From Halichoerus grypus (taxonomy: Eukaryota > Chordata > Mammalia > Carnivora > Phocidae), in the NCBI RefSeq assembly GCF_964656455.1, contig NC_135719.1, forward strand, positions 74,612,283 to 74,676,282: a DNA stretch of 64,000 nucleotides, in the 5' to 3' direction. Below the pieces are notes generated by a model, which searched no databases, was not told where the DNA came from, and worked only from the letters and a program-made list of their open reading frames with translations. Shown one piece after another: positions 22,411 to 31,965 of this stretch. How positions within the stretch are numbered: the stretch's first letter is position 1; every line of letters begins with the position of its first letter. Made by a program: the position numbers and the translations under genes.

Positions 22411-23280
22411 TCAGTCAGGGTTTGGCCCTTTCTTTAGACATGACATGTGGATCCAAGAATCTATTCCTTGAAGTTTGGTGGCACGAAGTTTGGTTCCTTT
22501 ACAATGAGGTTGAAAAGCATCTTTCTGGAGATATCTTTTCCAATAGATAAAATCTCCGGCCTGCAAGGTGTGATGTTTGAGGTCTTTATCTCCCAGAAAC
22601 ACACTGAAGAAAGATCATTCTACTAAAGCTGCAATATTGAAGTACATCCCCTTTTACCAGATGAAGATCAAAAGAAGCAGGAGCTAAATGCGTTGGGGTC
22701 CCGCAGTTAAATCAGAGGATGGGTTTATGGGTTCCAAATGGGCTAGATCTGAGATCTAGAAGAACCAACAGCAGTGCTTTTGGCTAGGGTATTTGAAGTG
22801 TCTCTACAAATTCTGCCAACTGAGTTTTAATAATACTGTTTGTACATTTGATGAACCCTGAAGATTGAGAATGAAAGTGTTGAAAAACTGGTCAAACAGC
22901 ATAGACCTATTGAAGTACTTGACTAGTAAAGTGATTCCCTGGTCACTGTGAAGTTTGAGGGCAGTTCCTCAGGGTGGGATGATATTCTAAAACATATAAA
23001 CCATGACTAAGACGTATTTATATCCTTGGGATGGGGGAAGCCGTATAAAATCCATTTGCCAAAACTTGAATGGTCCATTGAGCAATTTAATGTGTCCAAG
23101 AGCAATGTGGATAGGTTTTCTTGAATTGTATTTTAGGCAGGTGGGGCAAACAAAGTAGGTACTCTTTGTGGCCTTGTTAATATTTTCGCACCAGTATTGG
23201 TTCATAAAAGTTATCATCTCATCAGTGGACCAACAGTTCAATGCATGCACATAGTCAGAAATGTGAATTTCAGAGTCTCT
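22411..23280 (-). pseudogene. Provirus integrase remnant (pol 3' end)
   Basis: Two open pieces survive. The first, 22987-23250, has the end of the zinc-binding domain (CPTCLKY) and the start of the catalytic core (FKFWQMDFIRLPP), including its first aspartate. The second, 22411-22602, is the C-terminal domain (GDFIYWKRYLQKD, AAKLQGIDSWIH-like region). Between them the core is recognisable in shifting frames with stops, for example QIP-stop-PKA. Not functional. Confidence 0.85.
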
Positions 23281-23499
23281 GACAGGACTGGATTATTATG
23301 TGGTCCAAATCAGAGTTTCTTTTTAAACTGAACCAACAATTCTTAGATTTCTAATCTTTTTGTTTTTTTTTTCTTTTTTCAGGAGCTATTATTGGGAATA
23401 CCTAGTCAAATTTTTTAGATTATCATTCAGGGACCATGACAGGCATTTTGTTGTTGGTTCCTTGAGAGCAGTGTTCTTTGAGAAATATTGGTGAAGTGG

Positions 23500-23835
23500 T
23501 TTCCCTTAGCCTTCATTCCTAGATGCAAAGCCCAGGGACTTTGATAATGGCCAAAGTGGCTGGCAAGAGTAAGGCATCTAATAATTCCTGGACATAAAGA
23601 TCATTTTTAATTTTGTCCCTGCTGGAAATGAGGAAGACTTGCTGTTTTCATAGCATCCCAAAGTCGTGAGCTACTACAGAGGCATCTCTGTTACCATTCT
23701 AGATATTTGCAGTTTTGCCCTTGGCTAAAACGTAGGCCCCAACAAAAGCATACAATTCAGCCTGTTGGACTGAGGTAGCCCAGAGCCAAGGTGCTGCCTC
23801 AAGGACTTCAAAAGGAGTTACAATAGCATCCCCAT
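23500..23835 (-). pseudogene. Provirus RNase H remnant
   Basis: Minus-strand reading gives AELYAFVGAYVLAKGKTA followed by a region resembling the retroviral RNase H substrate-handling part and LLPATLAIIKVPG. In-frame stops interrupt it (for example after KGKTANI). It lies between RT and integrase as in retroviral pol. Confidence 0.8.
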
Positions 23836-24411
23836 CATAATATTTACTATTTTCACCTTTTAAATTAAGAACTATTGGTTAACCATGAATAGTCAGAGAA
23901 GGAAAGCAGAAAAGCATATCGTGTATGTATTGTAATAAAACAGAACCTGCAGGTAACTTTTTATAATCTACATCTGCCTTTAAGGTTTGGGAGAAGCAGG
24001 AAGGACTTTTGGTAAAACCCGGGGGCAGTACTTTCCCAAGCAAAGGCAGAGAGATATTGACGGGCCTTATCCACAGGATGTTAAAGTGGATGATTTATCC
24101 ACTACATGAATCAATCACAGTGGAAAATTTGCCTTCAGTGGGGATGGAGGCTAACAAAATATGGGGATTTGGAACTACAGGGTGTCAAAGGATAATAATA
24201 TTGTTTATGGCTTGGAGATCCTGAACAAATCTCCATCTGTGGCCACTGGGTTTCCTCACAGGCAAAATAGGATTATCACAAGGACTAGTACAGGGGATGA
24301 GAGGCCCTGAGCCTTATAATCTTCTATTATGGGCTTGATGCCTAGAAGGGCCTCTTTATTTATAGGGTATTGATTCTGGGGAAATGTTTTGAGGGATCTA
24401 CTTTGATTTTT
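23836..24411 (-). pseudogene. Provirus reverse transcriptase remnant
   Basis: Minus-strand reading shows PIIEDYKAQGLL, NPILPVRKPSGHRWRFVQDL (finger region), PPGFTKSPSCFSQTL and the catalytic box as LLQYIHDM. The usual second YxDD position reads H instead of D. The palm segment between the fingers and PPGF is shortened and contains stops. A dead enzyme by two independent criteria. Confidence 0.85.
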
Positions 24412-24597
24412 TTTTTTTAAGATTTATTTATTTATTTGAGAGAGAGAGAGAGAGAGAGAGGTACAAATAGGGGAGGGGCAGAGGGAGAGAATCTTCAAGC
24501 AGGCTCCCGCTGAGCAGAGTCCATGACCCATGAGATCATGACCTTAGCCAAAACCAAGAGTCAAACTCTTAACCAACTGAGCCACCCAGGTGCCCCA
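24412..24597 (-). mobile_element. Can-SINE inserted in the provirus pol region, minus strand
   Basis: T-run, TTTATTTATTTGAGAG, a pure GA run, a shortened middle (GCAGAGTCCATGACCC) and the head CAACTGAGCCACCCAGGTGCC. The TSD is CTACTTTGATTTTT / CTACTTGGATTTTT (24398-24411 and 24598-24611, one mismatch). It postdates proviral integration. Confidence 0.95.
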
Positions 24598-24611
24598 CTA
24601 CTTGGATTTTT

Positions 24612-25336
24612 ACAGGAAAAATAAAACTGTGCTATGGATTCTGCCAATTATGCGTTAAGAATATTGTCCATAAAGATGTGGCAACTGATCCAATAGGGAC
24701 AAATGGTTAGTGTCCTTAAAATTAGCTCTACTGCCATCAGAAATGAGCAAATAAAAGATGTTGAAGGATTGCTTGAGTCAGCTAAGTAGCTATTTTGGTT
24801 GCTGCTATAAAGTCTAGAATTATCTCCCCCTTTCAGGAGGAAGAAATTACAACATGATATTCCTCTAAGAAATCTCAGCCCAATAAATAAACAAGGGTTG
24901 AGAAACTGAGGAGAACCATTTTAGTACTCCAAAGCAGGGCTGTGTAATAACAGTAGGGTTGAGCACCTAGAGTTTAGCCCCGGTGTTCAGATTCACTCCC
25001 AGCTTGGAGTTGTTTCTCTAAGCCAGTTAAGAGGAAGGATTGGGAAGAACCTCCTGAAGTTCTTCAAAGTCCCATAATTGGCAGTTAGGAGGGCATTGGG
25101 AAGACTTGTTGGAGGACGGAAGGTGCCTGAGTTTATGGTTGTAATAGTCTTTGTTCCAGTATCCATCTTTTTGTAATAATGACAAAGACGGGGAGAGGGG
25201 GTTGGTTTTGTTTGCAAGCTTCCATTTATGGGAGTTGAAAATTAAGGATTTTAGTGGTCTACATTTTAGTTGAATCATCTAGGGGGTGGGTGAGCTGATT
25301 GCTAAATTAGAGTTGGACTAGACATGGTCACCCACT
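24612..25336 (-). pseudogene. Provirus nucleocapsid/protease remnant
   Basis: Between about 25278 and 25027 the minus strand reads through a nucleocapsid-like segment with a degenerate zinc knuckle. One cysteine of LCHYYKK is kept, a frameshift follows, and the remaining ligand positions read as tyrosine in DGYWNKDYYN. Downstream sequence (25000-24612) fills the protease and protease-RT linker position but is too broken to show the DTG triad. Confidence 0.65.
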
Positions 25337-25350
25337 CCATCCTGGTCTTT

Positions 25351-25468
25351 TTTTTTTTTTTTTTTGAATAGGCTCCAAGTTCAGTATGGAACCTAACATG
25401 GGGCTTGAACTCATGACCCTGAGATCAAAAGTCAGATGCTTATCCAACTGAGGCACCCAGGCACCCCA
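25351..25468 (-). mobile_element. Can-SINE with internal deletion, minus strand
   Basis: A pure T run passes straight into GAATAGGCTCCAAGTTCAG and then the reverse-complemented SINE left half ending GAGGCACCCAGGCACCCC. The CT-rich part is missing. The flanks are CCATCCTGGTCTTT (25337-25350) and CCATGTTGGTCCTTT (25469-25483), a TSD with a few differences. This is the older of two adjacent insertions. Confidence 0.88.
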
Positions 25469-25484
25469 CCATGTTGGTCCTTTT

Positions 25485-25681
25485 TTTTTTTTAAAGATTT
25501 TATTTATTTATTTGACAGAGAGAGACACAGCGAGAGAGGGAACACAAGCAGGGGAAGTGGGAGAGGAGAAGCAGGCTTCCCGCGGAGCAGGGAGCCCGAT
25601 GCGGGGCTCGATACCAAGACCCTGAGATCACGACCTGAGCCGAAGGCAGACGCTTAACGACTGAGCCACCCAGGCACCCTG
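25485..25681 (-). mobile_element. Can-SINE, young subfamily, minus strand
   Basis: Complete copy with a GAGAGACACAGCGAGAGAGG block and GAACACAAGCAGGG, shared closely with the copy at 30923. Perfect 14-bp TSD ATGTTGGTCCTTTT (25471-25484 and 25682-25695). It inserted at the duplicated target of the preceding SINE. Confidence 0.96.
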
Positions 25682-25695
25682 ATGTTGGTCCTTTT

Positions 25696-26793
25696 AACTA
25701 GAAGGGAAAGATCCTGGTTTAGCCCATTAATGAGCATGAAGTTGAAAGCTGAGTGGATTCAACATCCACAGGAAGACCAGAATTTTACTTAAAAACAATT
25801 TGGGACTGGCTATAATATTCATGCACAAGCTTACTGGGCTTCTGGGTACAGGCCTGAATCTTATTCAGTCAACAGGTATTGGGAAAGCCCTTGGGATTGC
25901 CAGGTGAAATCAGTTAGTGTTTGCTGATCCTGAACATATAGGAAGGCAAGAGGCTGGTCTCTTATTTGCTGTTCAGAGATCTTTCAGGATCATTCACATT
26001 AGCTGTTCCCATCCAGTGTTGGGCTTGGCCTCTGCCAATGAGCCTGAGAACTAGCGGGTACAAATCTGAGAAACCTGGTTGGTAAGTCTGGACTAAATTA
26101 AATTTCTTGGCAAATCTTTGAGGATCTTTAGTAACTGTAGGAAAATCTTTGACTTTAGCTCACAGTTTGGCTTTAGTCCAGAGGACATAGGAAATTAGGG
26201 GGTTAGCAGGATCCTCAGAGGGTCTAATTTTAAAGGGGCAGGTTCTTATGGGTTTGAGTGAGGAGGAAGTAGAGAGAGGTTTGGAGAAAAAGGGAAATTC
26301 AGTTCGAGGGTTGGAATGAAGAAAGGTACAAAGGAGGTGCAGTAGGGGAAGAGAAGATTAGTGGGGGACTCAGGGGTGAAGGGGCCTCCGATACCTTTTT
26401 ACTTTTTTTTCAGTTGTGTATTTTCCTTGGTCAGTTTAGAAATAGCATTTTGTAAAGAGGCAATTTTAGAGTCCTGAATATGCTTGGAAACCTCAAGATA
26501 CCAATTGAAATAGGCATCCTATTCAGTTTATTTTATTTTAGAGTGGCAGTCTTCTAATTTGGTTCTAAAAAAGCAAGTTTGGGGAGATTTAAAGTTCCCT
26601 ATAGTGGTTATTAGAGTTCTAAATTATTTTTGGTTAAGTTGGTCCAATTAGTTAAAAATGCACGTGAGGAGGGACCATACTTTTTAAACATAAAAATGGT
26701 CGGGGTCCCAGAGAACTCTCCTGAGAGTATTCGATAGATTGGGATCCCCTTATTCAAAACCAGAGGCTCAAAAAATCCAAATGAGTACTCATC
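25696..26793 (-). pseudogene. Provirus gag (matrix/capsid) remnant
   Basis: Minus-strand reading recovers a capsid-like stretch including FPTVTKDPQRFAKEFNLV and YQPGFSDLYPLV, then GQAQHWM, near the major homology region of gammaretroviral capsids. Stops and frameshifts break it throughout. Upstream matrix sequence (26.4-26.8 kb) is barely recognisable. Confidence 0.7.
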
Positions 26794-26811
26794 AGGAAAG
26801 ACAAAGCCTTT

Positions 26812-27009
26812 TTTTAAAAGATTTTATTTATTAATTAGAGAGAGAGCATGCTTGCGCACACGAGCAGGGGGAGGGGCCGGAGCAGAGGGAGAGGGAGAAG
26901 CCGACTCCCGGTTGAGCAGGAAGCCCCGTTGGAGCTCAATCCCAGGATCCCGAGATCATGACCTGAGCTGAAAACAGCCGCTTAACTAACTGAGCCACCC
27001 AGGCACCCC
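26812..27009 (-). mobile_element. Can-SINE inserted in the provirus gag/leader, minus strand
   Basis: Complete copy with AAAAGATTTTATTTATTAAT tail, GA block containing GCATGCTTGCGCACACGAG, and head CTAACTGAGCCACCCAGGCAC. Perfect 18-bp TSD AGGAAAGACAAAGCCTTT (26794-26811 and 27010-27027). Confidence 0.97.
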
Positions 27010-27027
27010 AGGAAAGACAAAGCCTTT

Positions 27028-27239
27028 AAACAGATCCCAAATAAAGTTGGAGAGCTCAACCAAAACAAGGGAGCTCAGATCTGAGAGGAGACTTACAGGA
27101 CTAAAAGGGAAAAGGCTCATGAAAGCTAAGAGCACAAAGGGCTCAAGTGGGTACCTCACATGGGTTCCCTGGGGGTCATTAGTTCCTCAGTGTTCATCTC
27201 TTTCCCAAGCTTATATTTGGTCACTATGGATCATTGACC
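27028..27239 (-). other. Provirus leader, primer-binding region not resolved
   Basis: Lies between gag and the LTR-like block. I could not fit a standard primer-binding site (tRNA-Pro, -Phe, -His or -Arg) to the LTR edge, so the tRNA primer is unknown. A short open frame on the plus strand across it is antisense to the provirus. Confidence 0.4.
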
Positions 27240-27665
27240 TTAAAAAAAGGAGCCAGTTACTTTACCAGCAAAATGAGTTTATCTGGGACTAGCAGGGGAA
27301 TTGTAATTTAGGACAAGCAAACTATGGTGAACCACAGGCAAGGCCAGAGAACAGAAGAGAGGGGCTCGATTTAATAGGGAGAAGGAGGAAGCCAGGAGTG
27401 GCCATTTCACTGAGTTTTCATTAGCTGGGCTGCTGCTGGGCAAGGAGAAATTCTTCCTTTCTCCTGCTGGGATATGTACAGTAAGCTTCTGTTGGAGAAT
27501 GCATGGGATGCTTCTTGCGGTGAGTGGTAGGTAGTGCATGACTGCTCCCCCCACTTCAGGGCTTCCAACTCCATTTAAAATGGAGGGGAAAAAAAAGATG
27601 CTCCTAGTATTCATATAACTTAGGAAATTAAAGGGTTTCAGGAGCTCTGCCACTGGGGGCAGAGA
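27240..27665 (-). mobile_element. Probable 5' LTR of the provirus
   Basis: On the minus strand the block runs from about CAGTGGCAGAGCTCCTGAAA to a GATAAACTCATTTTGCTGG region, a polyadenylation-signal-like hexamer near the R/U5 position. That is followed by TAAAGTAACTGGC. Position upstream of gag supports an LTR. A matching 3' LTR is not found, so the boundaries are estimates. The minus-strand 124-codon open frame across it is probably chance. Confidence 0.5.
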
Positions 27666-28360
27666 CCAATATATTCTCTGATCTCATACTGATCTCTCCA
27701 TACATTTAATGTCTGAGCTCTAGGACTATAACCTACACCTTTATGCAATCACGTGAATGTCCCAGAGAAAAATGAATATTAACATGTCTCAACATGTCCC
27801 AAACTTTGCTAATTTTTCCCCACTCTCTTGCTATCTTTATTTTTTTCTATATTTCCATTTTTCTATTTAGTAAATCATAATGCCCTAAGCCCTCTGACCT
27901 AAATTTCCTGCGACTCATGTTATACTTCTTTCTTTTCCTCATCATCTACAATCAGTCATTGATCAAGTGCTATGGATTCCACCTACTGAATCATATCAGC
28001 TTTAATCCACCCATTCTGTTTTGTTTCTAATACTTCCAGCTGCAAGTAATAACAAATCTGACTAAAAGCTGTCTAAACATCAAGGATTTGGGAACTTCAC
28101 GTAAAGATTCTAGAGTTAAGCTATTTTGAGCTGTAGTTCCACAGTTCAGAGTTGTCAGAACTCTAGAAGGGCTTTTCTGAAACTTTCTGGGTCTTCTCCT
28201 CGGGGCTGATTGCACCAATGTGGCAATAAGCAACACTCTTTCATGTAACAATATCCAGAAGCCAAAAGGATAAGGTTCTTTCTTGTTCTTACAGTGCTCA
28301 ATCTTTTTATCAGGGTAGAAAATCTTTTCTAGGAATACCTGGCCAACTGCCACCACCCTA
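27666..28360. other. Unclassified DNA
   Basis: From about 28030 the sequence (CAGCTGCAAGTAATAACAAA) resembles the start of an old mammalian repeat that I cannot name. A minus-strand 193-codon frame (28027-28608) spans this and the CA repeat. It has no recognisable domain and is partly the translated microsatellite. Confidence 0.35.
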
Positions 28361-28407
28361 CCACAACACACACACACACTCACACATACACACACACACA
28401 CACTCAC
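28361..28407 (+). repeat. (CA)n microsatellite
   Basis: CACACA dinucleotides interrupted by single T substitutions (CACTCACACATACACAC). Length is likely to vary between individuals. Confidence 0.9.
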
Positions 28408-28791
28408 TCTAGTAGCGTGAGGTCCCTTAGTCAGGATTGGGTCACACAGCCAAGCTCTTTCTGGGCCCCTGTAGTCAGGGGTGGGCTCTGCCGGGAGGGA
28501 AGTAGGGTGGGAAAATGGCTGTTGAGTATCTGTTATATTCTTCATCTTCCCCCTGTTTTCTCTACTCTTGCTGGAGTTCTTATCATGTCTGGCATGGGCT
28601 GTTTTCATAGACTCCTGAATTATCTCCCTGTTGCCCCTGTCACTAACATCATTTCTCCTGGAGTGAGCTTTCTAAATTGTATTACAAATATTTTTTAAAA
28701 ATTATTTTTAATTTGCCATTCCAACATTTTTCATACTTGGTGAAAAAAAGTTTGAGTAAATTTAAACTACATTAACTAACTAGGATCCATT
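28408..28791. other. Unclassified DNA
   Basis: No gene. Around 28430-28480 GGATTGGGTCACACAGCC and GTAGTCAGGGGTGGGC may belong to the same old repeat as 28030-28360. Confidence 0.35.
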
Positions 28792-28809
28792 TAAAAATTG
28801 TCAATAAGA

Positions 28810-29002
28810 GGGGCACCTGGGGGGCTCAGTTGGTTAAATGTCTGCCTTCGGCTCAGGTCATGATCCCAGGGTCCTGGGATCAAGCCCATGTCAGGCTCTC
28901 TGCTTAGCTGGGAGCCTGCTTCTCCCTCTCCCTCTGCCTGCTGCTCCCCCTGCTTGTGCTCTCTCTCTCTGTCAAATAAAAAATAAAATCTTTTTAAAAA
29001 AA
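28810..29002 (+). mobile_element. Can-SINE, plus strand
   Basis: Head GGGGCACCTGGGGGGCTCAG, then TCATGATCCCAGGGTCCTGG, a CT-rich body, and tail CAAATAAAAAATAAAATC. Perfect 18-bp TSD TAAAAATTGTCAATAAGA (28792-28809 and 29003-29020). Confidence 0.97.
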
Positions 29003-29020
29003 TAAAAATTGTCAATAAGA

Positions 29021-29654
29021 ATAAGAAGCTAGAACTTTTGAGAATCTGAAGGTTGATGAAATATTGCCTGGAAAACATTTCTTTTCCTTGGTCAGTAGAA
29101 AAAATATAGGTGCACTGCCACTTTTTGGGCCTTGGTGGAGTGACCTCTCAAACTGTTGGACATAAATGTGGTCACTATATCTTACAAGCATGTAATATGG
29201 ACACCTATATATAGTTTATGTTTTGGGTATATCTGATGAGTTGAAATGTATCATTTTAATAAAATTATAAATTCTCAGAGGAATTTGTGCTTTAGAGGAA
29301 CAATGCTTTGATTCTTTCATTAAAAAGAAGAATCTCTTGTAATGTAAATAAGGTCAGATTTTAGAAAAATTGCTTTCTGAAATCAAGGAACATCTGGAAT
29401 ATATATATATATATTTAATAGAAGTTGAATAAAATATAGAAATGTGACATAGCATGCTTTAGGCAAATAAAGAAGCTTTCAAAATAACATTTTTTCTTGG
29501 TCTGGGAGTCTTTTGGAAAAATAATGGTAGCCTTATTTTTGGTCTTTTTATATCATGAAGAGGTCATTTCAGTATCAGAGTTTATTTAAATAACTTAAAA
29601 TTATTCTTGAATTATTACTTTGTGTACAGAGACTAAAAGTGTTGTTAATGGTTG
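29021..29654. other. AT-rich unique DNA
   Basis: No repeat or gene recognised apart from a short (AT)n at 29400-29414. Confidence 0.4.
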
Positions 29655-30375
29655 TTTTAGGTAGTTTTGCCACAAATATCTTTGCTGCAAGCATTTTTGC
29701 TGTGAGCGTTTTTGCTGTGTAACTAATTGGCTGTTAAGACAATTTTGCTGTAAACAATAAAATAAGGAAAAACAGGGACATTAGAAGGGACCTAATGAAA
29801 CATGAAAAAAGTAATAAAATTAATGATTAATTTCTTTATTAAAAGAAGTATCCGTTTTCCAAATATTAGCATGCCTATTTGTAACTGAGCTTTGTCCTGT
29901 ATTGTGAGTCTTTTACACTGTTGTTTCTTCTTGGCACAGTGTCATGTGTCCATTGATAGGCACTTCAGAGTTGTATGGGAAATGCGTTCATGCTGTACTG
30001 TACTTGTTACTGAGTTTGGTTATCGTTAACTGCCGTGCTCTGACTTTCTAGGATAGTATAGTATGCAGTCTGGCTTTACACAGTCTGATTTCACACTTCT
30101 AGAAAGTTTTATCACTGACCTTTCTATCAAGTTGATATAGGTAACTGTTGTCTACGACTTTAAGAGCACCGTGTCTATGACTTTAAGAGCACCGTGTCTA
30201 CTTGTCACAGTATAAACAATTATGGGGGCTGGCTAAGATTTGTATAATATAAAAATGGGAACTTTGTCAATGGAGGAATGAAACCAAAGCAATCATTTAG
30301 TTATGGGCTGGACGTGTGTGTGGCGAAAATGCTTGTGGCGAGGGTGTCTACTGCAAAGAGGCCTTACAGAAAAAT
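29655..30375. mobile_element. Putative DNA transposon with inverted ends, unclassified
   Basis: The left end has repeated words (TTTGCTGCAAGCATTTTTGC, then TTTGCTGTGAGCG, then TTTGCTGTG). The right end (about 30308-30365) has GCGAAAATGCTTGTGGCGAG and TACTGCAAAGAGGCC. The right end in reverse complement aligns with the left end across the AAGCATTTT core and beyond, giving inverted termini of roughly 50-60 bp with mismatches. The interior is AT-rich with no transposase frame. This fits a diverged non-autonomous transposon whose family I do not recognise. Confidence 0.45.
30149..30201 (+). repeat. 23-bp tandem duplication
   Basis: Two copies of a 23-bp unit starting TGTCTA and containing GACTTTAAGAGCACCG (30149-30171 and 30172-30194) differ at one base. 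A partial third copy (TGTCTAC) follows. It lies inside the putative inverted-end element. Confidence 0.9.
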
Positions 30376-30907
30376 ACCGAACCCCCACTAATGGTGTAGT
30401 TAGTGTTTATGTCTGGTTGATGATAGGTTGGTATGAATATACATAACTCTATCTGTGTACAATATTAATAGAAAATAATAATTCTTTGTGGAAATGGAAT
30501 TATAATGTTCATGTTGTTTTACATCTTGCTTTCTTTCACCCACAATGTATCCTAGACATTAGAATATGTTTTCTATTGTATCATAGAATATGTTAATTTT
30601 TTTGCAAGAAATTTTTTAGTTGTGTTAATTTCAAAATTGTTATTCCTTCCTAAAGCAGCCACACTAATATCTACACAAGGACTAATAGCAGGGAGTAACT
30701 ATTTTGGGCTTCTAAGTCCATTTTATAGTACCAATAGTATATAATGTATATAATTTATGTTATAAATCCACCCAATATGGAAAAGGGGCAAGTGTGAGCA
30801 GTTGTGTTAAATGCCTTCAAAAGTCTGTGCAAATGGAGGTTGATATTGTAAACCTTTAAAGAAATTTTTTATTAACGTTTCAAATGCATTTGAACATTGA
30901 AAATCTT
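30376..30907. other. AT-rich unique DNA
   Basis: No repeat or gene recognised. Confidence 0.4.
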
Positions 30908-30922
30908 TCACTCATATCCTTT

Positions 30923-31131
30923 ATTTTTATTTTTATTTTTTTTAAAGATTTTATTTATTTATTTGACAGAGAGAAACACAGTGAGAGAGGGAACACAAGC
31001 AGGGGGAGTGGGAGAGGGAGAAGCAGGCTTCCCACGGAGCAGGGAGCCCGATGCGGGGCTCGATCCCAGGACCCTGGGATCATGACCTGAGCCAAAGGCA
31101 GATGCTCAATGACTGAGCCACTCAGGCGCCC
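30923..31131 (-). mobile_element. Can-SINE, young subfamily, minus strand
   Basis: Complete copy with GAGAAACACAGTGAGAGAGG, GAACACAAGCAGGGGGAGTG and a head with CTCAATGACTGAGCCACTCA. It shares a one-base-shorter GACTGAGCC context (no CC before ACTGAG) with the copy at 25485. TSD TCACTCATATCCTTT (30908-30922 and 31132-31146). Confidence 0.96.
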
Positions 31132-31163
31132 TCACTCATATCCTTTTATTAGAGATATTTTTG

Positions 31164-31334
31164 AGGCATCTGGGTGGCTCAGTGAGTTGAATGACCAACT
31201 CTTGATTATGGCTCAGTTCATGATCTCAGGATTCTGGGATCAAGCCCCACATTGGGTTCTGTGCTCAGAGGGGAGTCTGCTTGAGGAGTCTCTCCCTTTC
31301 TCTCTAAAATAAATAAAAATTCTTTTTTAAAAAA
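31164..31334 (+). mobile_element. Can-SINE, plus strand, older copy
   Basis: Head AGGCATCTGGGTGGCTCAG, body GATCTCAGGATTCTGGGATC, and a short CT-rich part ending CTCTAAAATAAATAAAAATTC. Flanks share GA(T/A)ATTTTTGA (31153-31163 and about 31337-31348), a probable TSD. It lies only about 30 bp right of the minus-strand SINE. Confidence 0.9.
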
Positions 31335-31349
31335 AGAAATATTTTTGAA

Positions 31350-31630
31350 AGTTGAATTTTCCAATTTACATTATTATCCTAGGAATTATTCTTGTTTTCA
31401 AGGGTGAAATGTCCATTTGAGAAAACTAAAATCATAAATGATTTTAAGGATAAAGCTCATGGGCATAAATGGAATTTATTCTTATTTTTAAGACAAGGCC
31501 AGGGAGAAGAAGGTGGCCCAAGTAGTTCCCCAGCCTCTCTTTTCTCCTCATTCCACTATTCTGGTGGCTCCTGAAGGATGGTCTGAATTTTCCTGAAGCT
31601 CCCAGAAAAGGCTGAGCAGGACAGGGCCTC
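31350..31630. other. Unique DNA, nothing recognised
   Basis: No repeat or gene recognised. A 60-codon plus-strand frame and an 85-codon minus-strand frame overlap here and are chance-like. Confidence 0.4.
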
Positions 31631-31635
31631 CATCT

Positions 31636-31965
31636 CCAATGCTGCACTGTCCAATTTGAAAAATAATGTGAGCTATAGTGCAAGCCACATAGGGAATCCA
31701 AAGTTTTCTAATAGCCATATTAAAAAAGGGAAAAGGGAAATTAATTGCAATAATATATTTTATCTAACTCCTATCCAAACTGTTATCATTTCAACATGTA
31801 ACTTATATAAAAATATTGAGATATTTTACTTTCTTTGTACTAATTCTTCAAAATTTTATTTGTATTTTATACTTAGAGGACATCTCAATTCAATCTAGCC
31901 ATATTTCAAAGTGCTTGATTGTCATATGTGGCCAGTGGTTACCATATTGGCTAGTGAGGACTCTT
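31636..31965 (+). mobile_element. hAT-Charlie-like non-autonomous element
   Basis: Left end GCACTGTCCAATTTGAA and right end ATATTGGCTAGTG are imperfect inverted repeats of each other. Internal words such as TAATAGCCATATTAAAAAAG, ATCATTTCAACATGTAAC and GACATCTCAATTCAATCTAGC fit an old mammalian MER-type hAT element. The family name is not certain. No transposase. Confidence 0.6.

Larger units (their letters stand above)
21961..27665 (-). mobile_element. Decayed class I (gammaretrovirus-like) endogenous provirus, minus strand
   Basis: Read on the minus strand, the order is LTR-like DNA (27.24-27.66 kb), leader, gag (26.8-25.0 kb), protease/RT (25.0-23.85 kb), RNase H (23.83-23.5 kb), integrase (23.28-22.41 kb) and a possible env start (22.33-21.96 kb). 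All frames are broken by stops and frameshifts. Four SINEs interrupt it, at 24412, 25348, 25485 and 26812. No 3' LTR is apparent. The gene order and the gag/pol similarity are retroviral. The gammaretrovirus-like assignment rests on the appearance of the integrase and capsid segments. Confidence 0.85.

Noticed and set aside
27279..27653. 124-codon minus-strand frame
   Set aside because: Lies within the probable LTR of the provirus, upstream of gag. No protein family resemblance.
28027..28608. 193-codon open frame on the minus strand, longest non-L1 frame
   Set aside because: It runs through the (CA)n microsatellite, giving a repeated VC/SV stretch. No domain is recognisable, and the flanks look like an old repeat.
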